Shown here: positions 54,139 to 63,399 of the stretch, in pieces | Numbering within the stretch: the first letter of the stretch is position 1 | Layout: each line of letters begins with the position of its first letter | Made by a program: the position numbers and the translations under genes | Notes under the pieces: generated by a model | Database searches by the model: none | Seen by the model: only the letters and a program-made list of their open reading frames with translations | Told to the model about the DNA's origin: nothing | Source of the DNA: Streptomyces sp. WAC05374 | GTDB taxonomy: Bacteria; Actinomycetota; Actinomycetes; Streptomycetales; Streptomycetaceae | Assembly: GCF_004353505.1 (NCBI RefSeq) | Contig: NZ_SMNQ01000024.1 | Location: forward strand, 1 to 64,000 | Direction of reading: 5' to 3' | DNA: 64,000 bases

Positions 54139-55029
54139 ATGAGCTATGGGGGACCGCAGTGGCCGCAGCAGCCGCAAGATCCGTACCAGCAGGACCCGTA
54201 CGGGCAGAGCCGGCCGTACACGGCCGACACCCCGGACTGGAGCGCCCTCGCCGAGGCGTCGGAGAAGCGCACACGCCGTAGGCGCCTGCTGCTCGCCGGC
54301 GGCGCCGTGCTCGCCACCGGGCTCGTGGGCACCGTGATCGCGGCGGCCATCGTCTCCACCAACAAGAAGGACGACGACGGCGAGAACATCGCCGGCACCG
54401 TCAGCGGGGCCCCCGAACTGCCCACCGACACCGCCAAGCCCCAGCCGTCCTTCTCCTCGGTCGCTCCCCCGCCGCCGCCGAACCCGATGGACTTCATCTC
54501 CAGCGCCCAGAAGGACAAGGCCCCGCTCAGCGCGGAGTCCCTCTTCCCCGGCAAGAAGCTCACCGTCGGCGACCGCGTCTACAAGAAGGGCGCGACCGCC
54601 TCCACCACGGACTGCGCGGCCGCCGCCGAGGACGGCCTCGGCGCGATCCTCGACCGGCACGGCTGCCGTCGCGTCATCCGCGCCACCTACGAGAGGGACG
54701 GCGTCGCCATCACGGTCGGCGTCGCGGTCTTCGACACCAAGGCCGTGGCCCTCCAGGCCAAGGACGACGCCCGGGGCGGCGTCACCCCGCTCGCCGGGTC
54801 GGGCGTGGGCGGCTTCTGCCAGGCGCAGACGGTGTGCCTGCGCCGCGCGAACGCCATCGGCCGGTACGCCTACTTCACCCAGGCCGGCTTCACCAGCGGC
54901 AAGAAGGTCACCAAGAGCGACGCGGCGGTCTTCCGGACCAGCGACGACCTCGGGACCTTCGCCTTCAACCAGATCTACGCCCGGGGCCGCGCCCAGGCCT
55001 CAGCAGCAGCCACCGCGCCCAGCCAGTGA
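54139..55029 (+). CDS. Single-pass membrane protein of unknown function
   Basis: 296 residues from ATG 54139 (AGGA upstream). A Pro/Gln/Tyr-rich cytoplasmic tail (about 1-30), one membrane segment near residues 50-70 (LLLAGGAVLATGLVGTVIAA), then an outer domain with several cysteines (STTDCAAAAEDGLG, DRHGCRR, GFCQAQTVCLRR). No family recognised. It overlaps truA tail-to-tail by 30 bp. Confidence 0.82.
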   Translation: MSYGGPQWPQQPQDPYQQDPYGQSRPYTADTPDWSALAEASEKRTRRRRLLLAGGAVLATGLVGTVIAAAIVSTNKKDDDGENIAGTVSGAPELPTDTAKPQPSFSSVAPPPPPNPMDFISSAQKDKAPLSAESLFPGKKLTVGDRVYKKGATASTTDCAAAAEDGLGAILDRHGCRRVIRATYERDGVAITVGVAVFDTKAVALQAKDDARGGVTPLAGSGVGGFCQAQTVCLRRANAIGRYAYFTQAGFTSGKKVTKSDAAVFRTSDDLGTFAFNQIYARGRAQASAAATAPSQ

Positions 55030-55857
55030 GCGCTTGTTGCGGGCCTCCAGGTTCCTGGCGGCCAGCAGCTCGTCGGCCGGGTAACCGACCTCCTCCAGCG
55101 TGAGCCCGTGCGGCCGTACGACATGGACGGCCGAGTCCCGCACGCCCGCCGCCAGCACCTTCCCGGGCCAGTCCACCGGCCGGTGCCCGTCGCCGACGAA
55201 AAGCAGGGCCCCCACCAGCGAGCGGACCATGTTGTGGCAGAAGGCGTCCGCCCGGACCGTGGCCTCCAGGACGCCGGAGGGCAGCCGCTCCCACCGCAGC
55301 TCCTGGAGCGTGCGGATGGTGGTCGCCCCGTCCCGCTTCTTGCAGTACGCGGCGAAGTCGTGCTCGCCCACCAGCCGCTCGGCGGCGGCGTTCATGGCGT
55401 CGACGTCCAGCGGCCAGTCGTGCCACAGGATGTGCCCGCGCAGCAGCGGGTCGACGCCGCCGGGGGTGTCGGTGACGCGGTAGGCGTAGCGGCGCCAGAT
55501 CGCCGAGAACCGCGCGTTGAAGCCGGCCGGCGCCTCCTCGACCCTCCAGATCCGCACGTCGTGCGCGAGGCGCCCGGCCAGCCGCCGCAGCAGCTTGTCG
55601 CGGTGCTCGGCCCAGACGGCCTCGGGCAGGTCGACGTGGGCCACCTGGCCACGCGCGTGCACCCCCGCGTCCGTGCGGCCCGCGACGGTCAGCTCGTACG
55701 TCTCGGACGACCGCGTCACCGTGCGCAGGGCGTCCTCGATGTCGCCCTGCACGGTCCGCTGCCCGCCGGCCTGCTTGGCCCAGCCGTGGAAGTCCCTGCC
55801 GTCGTACGACAGGTCCAGCCGTACCCGTACGAAGCCGGGCTCCACCTCATCGCTCAC
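55000..55857 (-). CDS. truA: tRNA pseudouridine(38-40) synthase
   Basis: 285 residues from GTG 55857 with GAGGATC upstream. The catalytic Asp lies in AGRTDAGVHA; FCHNMVRSLVGAL is the conserved C-terminal block. It follows rplQ by 89 bp, as in many bacteria, and its tail overlaps the convergent membrane protein gene. Confidence 0.95.
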   Translation of the reverse strand: MSDEVEPGFVRVRLDLSYDGRDFHGWAKQAGGQRTVQGDIEDALRTVTRSSETYELTVAGRTDAGVHARGQVAHVDLPEAVWAEHRDKLLRRLAGRLAHDVRIWRVEEAPAGFNARFSAIWRRYAYRVTDTPGGVDPLLRGHILWHDWPLDVDAMNAAAERLVGEHDFAAYCKKRDGATTIRTLQELRWERLPSGVLEATVRADAFCHNMVRSLVGALLFVGDGHRPVDWPGKVLAAGVRDSAVHVVRPHGLTLEEVGYPADELLAARNLEARNKRSLAGRGGCC

Positions 55858-55891
55858 GCGACAGATCCTCTCAAAGCAGTGCAATGCGGAA

Positions 55892-55921
55892 CGGGCCCGC
55901 CCCCGTGAGGGAGCGGACCCG
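55892..55921 (-). terminator. Hairpin after rplQ
   Basis: CGGGCCCGC and GCGGACCCG, a 9-bp stem with one G-U pair in RNA, 25 bp past the rplQ stop. Likely partial terminator before truA. Confidence 0.5.
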
Positions 55922-55946
55922 TCCGTCAGCCTTGTCGGCAGACGCG

Positions 55947-56444
55947 TCAGGCGTCCTTCGACTCCTCGGCCGGAGCCTCGGCGGCGTCCTCGGCCTTGGT
56001 GTCCTCGGCGGCCTTGGCCTCGTCGGACTCCTTCACCGCGCGCTTGGTCGCGGCCTCGGCCTCGGCGACGGTCGCCTTCTTGGCGATCTCACCCTCGACC
56101 AGCTCGATCACGGCCATCGGGGCGTTGTCGCCACGACGGTTGCCGATCTTGGTGATGCGGGTGTAGCCACCCGGGCGCTCGGCGTAGCGCGGAGCGATCT
56201 CGGTGAAGAGCGTGTGGACGATGCCCTTGTCCGTGATCGTCTGCAGCACCAGGCGACGGTTGTGGATGTCGCCCTTCTTCGCCTTGGTGATCAGGCGCTC
56301 GGCGACCGGACGCAGGCGGCGGGCCTTGGCCTCGGTCGTGGTGATGCGGCCGTGCTCGAAGAGCGACTTCGCGAGGTTCGCGAGGAGCAGCTTCTCGTGC
56401 GCGGCGCTGCCGCCCAGACGGGCACCCTTGGCGGGCTTCGGCAT
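55947..56444 (-). CDS. rplQ: 50S ribosomal protein L17
   Basis: 165 residues. Core L17 (GGSAAHEKLLLANLAKSLF, ARRLRPVAERLITKAKKGD) with a 45-residue acidic Ala/Glu/Lys-rich tail, common in actinobacteria. Downstream of rpoA. Confidence 0.97.
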   Translation of the reverse strand: MPKPAKGARLGGSAAHEKLLLANLAKSLFEHGRITTTEAKARRLRPVAERLITKAKKGDIHNRRLVLQTITDKGIVHTLFTEIAPRYAERPGGYTRITKIGNRRGDNAPMAVIELVEGEIAKKATVAEAEAATKRAVKESDEAKAAEDTKAEDAAEAPAEESKDA

Positions 56445-56524
56445 GGTGTTTCTCCTTGTGATCTGCCCCGGCCGTATCAGGTACCGGGGTCAGGGCCCCG
56501 CAGGCGGTCGCCCGCGGGCAGCAA

Positions 56525-57547
56525 TCAGTACTGCTCGGTCTCGACGAAGCCGGCGTCGGCGTCGTCGTCCGCGCCGAAGGCGTCGGCGGCGGCGGTCGGG
56601 TCGAACCCGGGCGGGCTGTCCTTCAGGGCCAGGCCCATGCCGGCCAGCTTCGCCTTGACCTCGTCGATCGACTTCGCACCGAAGTTGCGGATGTCGAGCA
56701 GGTCGGCCTCGGAACGCGCCACGAGCTCACCCACGGAGTGGATGCCCTCGCGCTTGAGGCAGTTGTACGAACGAACGGTGAGCTCGAGCTCCTCGATCGG
56801 CAGCGCCAGGTCGGCGGCCAGGGCGGCGTCCGTCGGGGACGGGCCCATGTCGATGCCCTCGGCGTCGATGTTGAGCTCGCGGGCCAGACCGAACAGCTCG
56901 ACCAGGGTCTTGCCGGCCGACGCCATGGCGTCACGCGGGCGCATGGCCTGCTTGGTCTCGACGTCGACGATCAGCTTGTCGAAGTCGGTGCGCTGCTCGA
57001 CACGGGTCGCCTCGACCTTGTAGGTGACCTTGAGGACCGGCGAGTAGATCGAGTCGACCGGGATGCGGCCGATCTCCTGGCCGACCTGCTTGTTCTGCAC
57101 GGCGGAGACGTAGCCGCGACCGCGCTCGACGGTCAGCTCCATCTCCAGCTTGCCCTTGCCGTTCAGCGTGGCGAGCACCAGGTCGGGGTTGTGCACCTCG
57201 ACACCGGCCGGCGGGGCGATGTCCGCGGCGGTGACCAGGCCGGGGCCCTGCTTGCGCAGGTACATCACGACCGGCTCGTCGTGCTCGGAGGAGACGACGA
57301 GCTGCTTGATGTTGAGGATGAGGTCGGTGACGTCCTCCTTGACGCCCGGCACGGTGGTGAACTCGTGCAGGACACCGTCGATGCGGATGGACGTGACGGC
57401 CGCACCCGGGATCGAGGAGAGGAGCGTACGGCGGAGCGAGTTGCCGAGCGTGTAGCCGAAGCCCGGCTCCAGCGGCTCGATGACGAACCGCGAGCGGTAC
57501 TCGTCGACAACCTCTTCGGTCAGCGAGGGACGCTGAGCGATCAGCAT
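56525..57547 (-). CDS. rpoA: RNA polymerase subunit alpha
   Basis: 340 residues. N-terminal dimerisation domain (LEPGFGYTLGNSLRRTLLSS) and C-terminal helix-hairpin domain (NCLKREGIHSVGELV, NFGAKSIDEVKAKL) that contacts UP elements and activators. No rpsD lies between rpsK and rpoA. Confidence 0.98.
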   Translation of the reverse strand: MLIAQRPSLTEEVVDEYRSRFVIEPLEPGFGYTLGNSLRRTLLSSIPGAAVTSIRIDGVLHEFTTVPGVKEDVTDLILNIKQLVVSSEHDEPVVMYLRKQGPGLVTAADIAPPAGVEVHNPDLVLATLNGKGKLEMELTVERGRGYVSAVQNKQVGQEIGRIPVDSIYSPVLKVTYKVEATRVEQRTDFDKLIVDVETKQAMRPRDAMASAGKTLVELFGLARELNIDAEGIDMGPSPTDAALAADLALPIEELELTVRSYNCLKREGIHSVGELVARSEADLLDIRNFGAKSIDEVKAKLAGMGLALKDSPPGFDPTAAADAFGADDDADAGFVETEQY

Positions 57548-57607
57548 GGTGTGTTTCCTTCAGTCGTGGACGCCCGCTATTTGACGTCCTCTGGTACTGC
57601 AAGGGTA

Positions 57608-57641
57608 CGGGCGGCACGCCCCCGAAGAGCCGTACCGCCCG
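57608..57641 (-). other. Stem-loop between rpsK and rpoA
   Basis: 11-bp inverted repeat with one mismatch (CGGGCGGCACG / CGTACCGCCCG) in the 115-bp gap. It could be an attenuator, a processing site or a weak terminator. Confidence 0.35.
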
Positions 57642-57662
57642 AAGCCTCAGGTCAAGCGAGCG

Positions 57663-58067
57663 TCAGACGCGACGGCGCTTGGGGGGACGGCAGCCGTTGT
57701 GCGGCGTGGGGGTGACGTCCTGGATCGAGCCGACCTCGAGGCCGGTGGCCTGGAGGGAGCGGATCGCGGTCTCACGGCCGGAGCCCGGACCCTTGACGAA
57801 GACGTCGACCTTGCGCATGCCGTGCTCCTGCGCGCGGCGGGCGGCCGACTCGGCGGCCATCTGCGCGGCGAAGGGGGTGGACTTGCGCGAGCCCTTGAAG
57901 CCGACGTGGCCGGCGGAGGCCCAGGAGATCACGTTGCCCGAGGGGTCGGTGATCGAGACGATGGTGTTGTTGAACGTGCTCTTGATGTGGGCGTGCCCGT
58001 GAGCGACGTTCTTCTTTTCCTTGCGGCGCACCTTCTTGGCAGCGCCCTGACGACCCTTGGGGGGCAT
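57663..58067 (-). CDS. rpsK: 30S ribosomal protein S11
   Basis: 134 residues. Blocks NTIVSITDPSGNVISWASAG and TPTPHNGCRPPKRRRV are characteristic. In the rpmJ-rpsM-rpsK-rpoA-rplQ run. Confidence 0.98.
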   Translation of the reverse strand: MPPKGRQGAAKKVRRKEKKNVAHGHAHIKSTFNNTIVSITDPSGNVISWASAGHVGFKGSRKSTPFAAQMAAESAARRAQEHGMRKVDVFVKGPGSGRETAIRSLQATGLEVGSIQDVTPTPHNGCRPPKRRRV

Positions 58068-58132
58068 GTCTTAACTCCTACGGGAGGTGGTCGGTCCTAC
58101 AGCGAAGACCGTGGACAGTCGTCCGCTGCGGA

Positions 58133-58513
58133 CTACTTCTTGCCCGGCTTCTTCTTGCCGGCGATGGCGCGACGCGGGCCCTTGCGGGTACGAGCGTTCG
58201 TGCTGGTGCGCTGGCCGTGGACCGGCAGACCGCGACGGTGGCGCAGACCCTGGTAGCAGCCGATCTCGACCTTGCGGCGGATGTCGGCCTGGATCTCGCG
58301 ACGGAGGTCACCCTCGGTCTTGAGGTTGGCGTCCACGTACTCGCGGATCTTGACCAGGTCCTCTTCGGACAGGTCACGAACGCGGGTGTTCGGGTTCACA
58401 CCGGTGGAGGCGAGGGTCTCCTTCGCCAGGGTGCGGCCGATACCGAAGACGTAGGTGAGTGCGACCTCCACACGCTTGTCGCGCGGGATGTCAACACCGG
58501 AAACGCGTGCCAT
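58133..58513 (-). CDS. rpsM: 30S ribosomal protein S13
   Basis: 126 residues. RVSGVDIPRDKRVEVALTY, the tRNA-contacting GLRHRRGLPVHGQRTSTNAR and a basic tail are intact. The 202-bp gap to rpmJ holds only a short GC hairpin (CCGACC/GGTCGG). Confidence 0.98.
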   Translation of the reverse strand: MARVSGVDIPRDKRVEVALTYVFGIGRTLAKETLASTGVNPNTRVRDLSEEDLVKIREYVDANLKTEGDLRREIQADIRRKVEIGCYQGLRHRRGLPVHGQRTSTNARTRKGPRRAIAGKKKPGKK

Positions 58514-58715
58514 TCAATGGCTCCTGTGTGTTCGGGGGTCTACCGCAGTGCCGCTCCGTGGCCGCCGACCCCTTCCGGTCGGAAGGAGTGGTACGTCCAG
58601 GTCCCCGGCCCCCGCCGGAGGTGTCGTCAGCCCTGTCAGGGCTTGGACGGGCACTGCGTATGTACGAAATTGCTCGCGTCGCGCGAAGAACTGCTCAGGT
58701 GCAGGTCGGCGTGCG

Positions 58716-58829
58716 TCAGCCCTGGCGCTGCTTGTGGCGCAGGTTGTCGCAGATGACCATGACCCGGCCGTGACGGCGGATCACCTTGCACTTGTCGCAG
58801 ATCTTCTTGACGCTCGGCTTGACCTTCAT
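58716..58829 (-). CDS. rpmJ: 50S ribosomal protein L36 (zinc-binding type)
   Basis: 37 residues, ATG 58829 to TGA 58716. Cys11, Cys14, Cys27 and His32 form the zinc site of the C+ type. Streptomyces often carry a zinc-free paralogue elsewhere. Lies between infA and rpsM. Confidence 0.96.
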   Translation of the reverse strand: MKVKPSVKKICDKCKVIRRHGRVMVICDNLRHKQRQG

Positions 58830-58886
58830 GGGATGTGAGGTTCTCCGGGTCAGTGCCACCGCCCCGCGGAAGGGGCGCGACAAGAT

Positions 58887-59108
58887 CTACTTGTATCGGT
58901 AGACGATCCGCCCACGCGTCAGGTCGTACGGAGACAGCTCCACGACGACCCGGTCGTCCGGGAGGATACGGATGTAGTGCATCCGCATCTTGCCGGAGAT
59001 GTGCGCGAGGACCTTGTGACCGTTCTGGAGCTCCACCTTGAACATGGCGTTCGGCAGGGACTCGATCACGGTGCCCTCAATTTCGATGGCACCTTGCTTC
59101 TTGGCCAC
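58887..59108 (-). CDS. infA: Translation initiation factor IF-1
   Basis: 73 residues from GTG 59108 (GAAGGGCGAAG upstream); the OB-fold sequence IEIEGTVIESLPNAMFKVEL is typical. Binds the ribosomal A site during initiation. The 218-bp gap to map has no gene. Confidence 0.97.
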   Translation of the reverse strand: MAKKQGAIEIEGTVIESLPNAMFKVELQNGHKVLAHISGKMRMHYIRILPDDRVVVELSPYDLTRGRIVYRYK

Positions 59109-59326
59109 GCTTCGCCCTTCGAATCGGCTACCTTGATCGACTCTCGTCGCCGTATGCGGACACACGGGTACACGAGAGCCGACGCATCAGTCTACGTCAG
59201 GCCCCTGGAAAAGACGAATCCGGAGAGCTTGCCCATCGCCGTAGATCGTTACCCCACCCCGGCCGCCCGGCCCGCGCCGGCGCCCCTCGGGGCCGGCCGG
59301 GCCCGCGGGCGTCAGGCCGGCGGGCG

Positions 59327-60178
59327 TCAGGCCAGCGGGTCGGGGGCGGCCGTGACACCGAGCTCGGCGAGCTTCGCCCTGCCCCCGTCCGGGGCCGTGA
59401 GGACCAGCGGGCCCTGCTCCGTGAGGGCCACCGAGTGCTCCCAGTGGGAGGACCAGGTGCCGTCCGTCGTGATGACGGTCCAGTCGTCCTCCAGGACCTC
59501 CGTGCGCGGCGTGCCGAGCGACACCATGGGCTCGATCGCCAGGCAGAAGCCGGGCACCAGCTTCGGGCCCTTGCCGCGCTTGCGGGAGACGTAGTTCAGC
59601 AGGTGCGGGTCCATGTGCATCTCGGTCCCGATGCCGTGGCCGCCGTAGTCCTCGATGATCCCGAACTTGCCCAGGCTGTGCTCGCCGGTGGACGGACGCG
59701 GCTGGCGGCGGATGTAGGTCTCGATCGCCCGGGAGATGTCCACCAGGCGGTTGCCGTTCCGCATCGCGGCGATGCCGTGCCACATCGACTCCTCGGTCAC
59801 CCGGGAGAGCTCGATCAGCTCCGGTGCGTGACCCGAGCCCACGAAGGCCGTGTAGGCCGCGTCGCCGTGCCAGCCGTCGACGATCGCGCCGCAGTCGATG
59901 GAGATGATGTCGCCGTCCTTGAGGACGACGTCGTCGCTGGGGATGCCGTGGACGACGACCTCGTTCACGGACGTGCAGATCGTCGCGGGGAACCCGCCAT
60001 ACCCCAGGAAGTTCGACTTCGCCCCGTGATCGGCGATCACCTTGCGTGCGACCTCGTCCAGGTCCTTGGTCGTCGCCCCGGGCACGGCCGCCTCACGCGT
60101 CGCCGCGTGGATGGCGGCGACGACGAGCCCCGCCTCGCGCATCTTCGCGATCTGCTCGGGAGTCTTGAGCTGCACCAT
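59327..60178 (-). CDS. map: Type I methionine aminopeptidase
   Basis: 283 residues from ATG 60178 with GGAAAGG upstream. Metal ligands lie in ISIDCGAIVDGWHGDAAYT, in GHGIGTEMH and in FCLAIEPMV. Removes initiator Met. Separated from adk by a strong hairpin. Confidence 0.96.
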   Translation of the reverse strand: MVQLKTPEQIAKMREAGLVVAAIHAATREAAVPGATTKDLDEVARKVIADHGAKSNFLGYGGFPATICTSVNEVVVHGIPSDDVVLKDGDIISIDCGAIVDGWHGDAAYTAFVGSGHAPELIELSRVTEESMWHGIAAMRNGNRLVDISRAIETYIRRQPRPSTGEHSLGKFGIIEDYGGHGIGTEMHMDPHLLNYVSRKRGKGPKLVPGFCLAIEPMVSLGTPRTEVLEDDWTVITTDGTWSSHWEHSVALTEQGPLVLTAPDGGRAKLAELGVTAAPDPLA

Positions 60179-60291
60179 GACGGCTGACGCCTTTCCAGAG
60201 GGATGGAACCCGTGTTCCAGGAGTACGGAGTAACCCCCACCACGATACGGCCGTCGTGACCCCGTCACGTCCCGGACGGCCGCCGGGAACG

Positions 60292-60332
60292 GCTTCGGCC
60301 GCGGTGCCCACCCGGGGCACCGCGGCCGAAGC
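60292..60332 (-). terminator. Terminator after adk
   Basis: Perfect 18-bp stem GCTTCGGCCGCGGTGCCC and complement with a 5-base loop, between adk and map. It should end the secY-adk message and leave map with its own promoter. Confidence 0.85.
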
Positions 60333-60356
60333 TCGAGAATCCGGCGGTCGCGGAGG

Positions 60357-61022
60357 TTACGCGGCCTGCTCGCCGCGGCCCTTGAGGGCCTCCATCGCCC
60401 GCTCGGTCACCTCGTCCACCTTGCCGAGCGCGGTGATGGTGACCACCAGGCCCTGGGCCCGGTAGTAGTCGATGATCGGCTCGGTCTGGGTGTGGTAGAC
60501 CTCCAGCCGCTTGCGGACGGTCCCCTCGGAGTCGTCGTCGCGCTGGTACAGCTCACCACCGCAGACGTCGCAGACGCCCTCGGCCTTCGGCGGCGCGTAC
60601 GACACGTGGAAGACGTGCGCGCTGTCGTTGCGGCAGATGCGGCGCCCCGCGATCCGCTTGACGACCTCGTCCTCCTCGACCTCCAGGTCGAGGACGGCGT
60701 CCAGCTTCATGCCCTCGGCGTCCAGCATGGTGTCGAGCGCCTCGGCCTGGGCCACGTTGCGCGGGAAGCCGTCCAGCAGGAAGCCGTTCACGGCGTCCGG
60801 CTGCTCCATGCGGTCCTTGGCCATCCCGATGGTGACCTCGTCGGGTACGAGGTTGCCGGCGTCCATGTACGCCTTGGCCTGCTTGCCCAGCTCCGTGCCC
60901 TGACTGATGTTGGCGCGGAACAGGTCGCCCGTGGAGATGTGCGGAATCGACAGGTTCTTGGCGAGGAACGCGGCCTGCGTTCCCTTGCCGGCACCGGGCG
61001 GTCCGACGAGGACGATTCGCAT
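60357..61022 (-). CDS. adk: Adenylate kinase
   Basis: 221 residues; P-loop GPPGAGKGT at 7-15. A long LID has Cys residues in RRICRND and GVCDVCGG, suggesting a partial zinc-type LID. ATG 61022 overlaps the secY stop by one base (TGATG). Confidence 0.97.
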   Translation of the reverse strand: MRIVLVGPPGAGKGTQAAFLAKNLSIPHISTGDLFRANISQGTELGKQAKAYMDAGNLVPDEVTIGMAKDRMEQPDAVNGFLLDGFPRNVAQAEALDTMLDAEGMKLDAVLDLEVEEDEVVKRIAGRRICRNDSAHVFHVSYAPPKAEGVCDVCGGELYQRDDDSEGTVRKRLEVYHTQTEPIIDYYRAQGLVVTITALGKVDEVTERAMEALKGRGEQAA

Positions 61023-62341
61023 CAGCGGAGGAACCCTTCGTAATTGCGCTGCTGGAGCTGGCTCTCGATCTGCTTCACGGTCTCCAGCCCCACACCCACG
61101 ATGATGAGGATGCTCGTCCCGCCGAACGGGAAGTTGGCATTGGCGCCACCGAAGCCTGCCAACGCCATCGTCGGCACAAGAGCGATCAGACCCAGATACA
61201 GCGAGCCCGGCCAGGTGATCCGGTTGAGCACGTAGCTCAGGTACTCGGCAGTAGGTCGACCAGCCCGGATACCCGGGATGAAGCCACCATACTTCTTCAT
61301 GTTGTCCGCGACTTCCTCGGGGTTGAACGAGATCGCCACGTAGAAGAAGGCGAAGAACACGATCAACAGGAAGTAGACGGTGATGTAGTAGGGGTGGTCA
61401 CCCTTCACGAAGTGGGCTTCGATCCAGGTCTTCCACCCGGAGGTGGAGTTCGAGAACTGGGCGATCAGGGCCGGGATGTAGAGCAGCGACGAGGCGAAGA
61501 TGACAGGAATCACACCTGCCTGGTTCACCTTGAGCGGGATGTAAGTGGACGTACCGCCGTACGACCTGCGGCCGATCATGCGCTTCGCGTACTGGACCGG
61601 GATGCGGCGCTGGGCCTGCTCGACGAAGACCACCAGGGCGACCATCACGAAGCCGATGAGGATGACGGTGCCGAACTCGATCCAGCCCTGAGCGAGCTTG
61701 CCGCTCACCTTGATGGCCCACAGGGCGCCGGGGAAGCCGGCGGCGATCGAGATGAACATCAGGATCGACATGCCGTTGCCGATGCCGCGGTCGGTGACGA
61801 GCTCACCGAGCCACATCACGACGGCGGTGCCCGCGGTCATGGTGACGACCATCAGGATGGTGACGAAGATCGACCGGTCCGGGACGACCTGGCCGGCCAC
61901 CGTGCAGCCGCTGAAGAGGGCGCCGGTGCGGGCCGTCGCCACCAGGCCGGTGCCCTGGAGGATCGCGAGGGCGATCGTCAGGTAACGGGTGTACTGCGTG
62001 ATCTTGGCGGTACCGGCCTGACCCTCCTTCTTGAGGGCCTCGAGGCGCGGGATGACCACGGTCAGCAGTTGCAGGATGATGCTCGCCGTGATGTACGGCA
62101 TGATGCCGAGCGCGAAGATGGTGATCTGCAGAAGCGCCCCGCCGCTGAACAGGTTCACCAGGCCGAGCAGGCTGTTGCCGCCCTTGCTGGCCTCGTCCAC
62201 GCACTGCTGGACGGACTGGTAGTCGACACCGGGGACCGGGATGTGGGCCCCGAGCCGGTAGATCACGATGATGCCCAGCGTGAAGAGCAGCTTCTTGCGC
62301 AGGTCGGGCGTCTTGAACGCCCGGGCGAACGCGGTGAGCAC
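61022..62341 (-). CDS. secY: Preprotein translocase subunit SecY
   Basis: 439 residues from GTG 62341 with a perfect GGAGG site. Ten membrane helices; plug region after TM1 and the lateral-gate helices are normal. Forms the SecYEG channel. Cut off from rplO by a terminator, so it needs its own promoter. Confidence 0.97.
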   Translation of the reverse strand: MLTAFARAFKTPDLRKKLLFTLGIIVIYRLGAHIPVPGVDYQSVQQCVDEASKGGNSLLGLVNLFSGGALLQITIFALGIMPYITASIILQLLTVVIPRLEALKKEGQAGTAKITQYTRYLTIALAILQGTGLVATARTGALFSGCTVAGQVVPDRSIFVTILMVVTMTAGTAVVMWLGELVTDRGIGNGMSILMFISIAAGFPGALWAIKVSGKLAQGWIEFGTVILIGFVMVALVVFVEQAQRRIPVQYAKRMIGRRSYGGTSTYIPLKVNQAGVIPVIFASSLLYIPALIAQFSNSTSGWKTWIEAHFVKGDHPYYITVYFLLIVFFAFFYVAISFNPEEVADNMKKYGGFIPGIRAGRPTAEYLSYVLNRITWPGSLYLGLIALVPTMALAGFGGANANFPFGGTSILIIVGVGLETVKQIESQLQQRNYEGFLR

Positions 62342-62458
62342 GGTGCCTCCTGCGACCCCCGCGTTACGCGCGTGAGGGTGACGGTTTGGTAAGTGAGTAG
62401 ATACAAACACGGCAGCCTTACGCCACGGGGGCAGACTGCCGGGACACTAACAGCGGCT

Positions 62459-62487
62459 ACCATACCCGGCTGCCACGCCCGCGTGAA
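62459..62487 (-). promoter_or_regulatory. Candidate secY promoter
   Basis: On the minus strand TTCACG, 17-bp spacer, TATGGT, giving a leader of about 110 bases. The rest of the 418-bp rplO-secY gap has no gene. Confidence 0.38.
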
Positions 62488-62679
62488 ACGTCACTCAGGC
62501 ACGTCAACTGCGGGTAACCCGAATCATCCCCGGGCGCCCGGTCGCCACGGTCCCCCACCAGGACAACGGCCGAGCGACACGTTTGGCGCCCGACGGGGGC
62601 CGGCCACGGTGAAGATGTCCGAAAGTCGATGTGAACAGGCGTGAACCGGCGTGGAGCCGCCTCCCCGGTACCGCCATGA

Positions 62680-62724
62680 AAAGAGCCTGGCCGACGCCCA
62701 CGAGGGGCGCCGGCCAGGCTCTTT
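62680..62724 (-). terminator. Terminator after rplO
   Basis: AAAGAGCCTGGCCG and complement, 14 bp perfect and extendable to about 20 bp with one mismatch, 36 bp past the rplO stop. Ends the spc-operon message before secY. Confidence 0.82.
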
Positions 62725-62759
62725 GCCGTCGGTGTGCGACGGGTCCGTCAGGACGAGGC

Positions 62760-63215
62760 TCAGACGAGCTCGGTGACGGTGCCGCCCGCGGCGGTGATCT
62801 TCTCCTTGGCGGAGCCGGAGACGGCGTCGACCGTCACCTGCAGCGCCACGGAGATCTCGCCCTGGCCCAGGACCTTGACGAGGCTGTTCTTGCGCACGGC
62901 ACCCTTGTCGACCAGGTCGGCAACGGTGACCTCGCCACCCTGCGGGTACAGGGCCGCGAGCTTGTCCAGGTTCACGACCTGGTACTCGGTGCGGAACGGG
63001 TTCTTGAAGCCCTTCAGCTTCGGGAGGCGCATGTGGAGGGGCATCTGCCCACCCTCGAAGCGCTCCGGAACCTGGTAACGGGCCTTGGTGCCCTTGGTAC
63101 CACGACCGGCCGTCTTACCCTTCGACGCCTCACCACGACCCACACGGGTCTTGGCGGTCTTGGCGCCCGGGGCGGGACGGAGGTTGTGGACCTTCAGCGG
63201 GTTCTGCTCCGCCAT
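62760..63215 (-). CDS. rplO: 50S ribosomal protein L15
   Basis: 151 residues. LRPAPGAKTAKTRVGRGEAS and KGTKARYQVPERFEGGQMPL are typical. One base lies between the rpmD stop and its start. Confidence 0.97.
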   Translation of the reverse strand: MAEQNPLKVHNLRPAPGAKTAKTRVGRGEASKGKTAGRGTKGTKARYQVPERFEGGQMPLHMRLPKLKGFKNPFRTEYQVVNLDKLAALYPQGGEVTVADLVDKGAVRKNSLVKVLGQGEISVALQVTVDAVSGSAKEKITAAGGTVTELV

Positions 63216-63216
63216 G

Positions 63217-63399
63217 TCAGTCGACCTCCTCGACCGTCACGAGGTGGCGGACGGTGTGCACCATGCCGCGGAACTCGGGGCGGTCCTCCTTGACGACCAC
63301 GTCACCCAGGCGCTTGAGGCCCAGGGAACGCAGAGTGTCGCGGTGGTTCTGCTTGCTGCCGATGTACGACTTCGTCTGCGTGACCTTGAGGCGAGCCAT
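63217..63399 (-). CDS. rpmD: 50S ribosomal protein L30
   Basis: 60 residues from ATG 63399: KVTQTKSYIGSKQNHRDTLR and GMVHTVRHLVTVEEVD. ATG overlaps the rpsE stop by one base (TAATG). Confidence 0.96.
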   Translation of the reverse strand: MARLKVTQTKSYIGSKQNHRDTLRSLGLKRLGDVVVKEDRPEFRGMVHTVRHLVTVEEVD

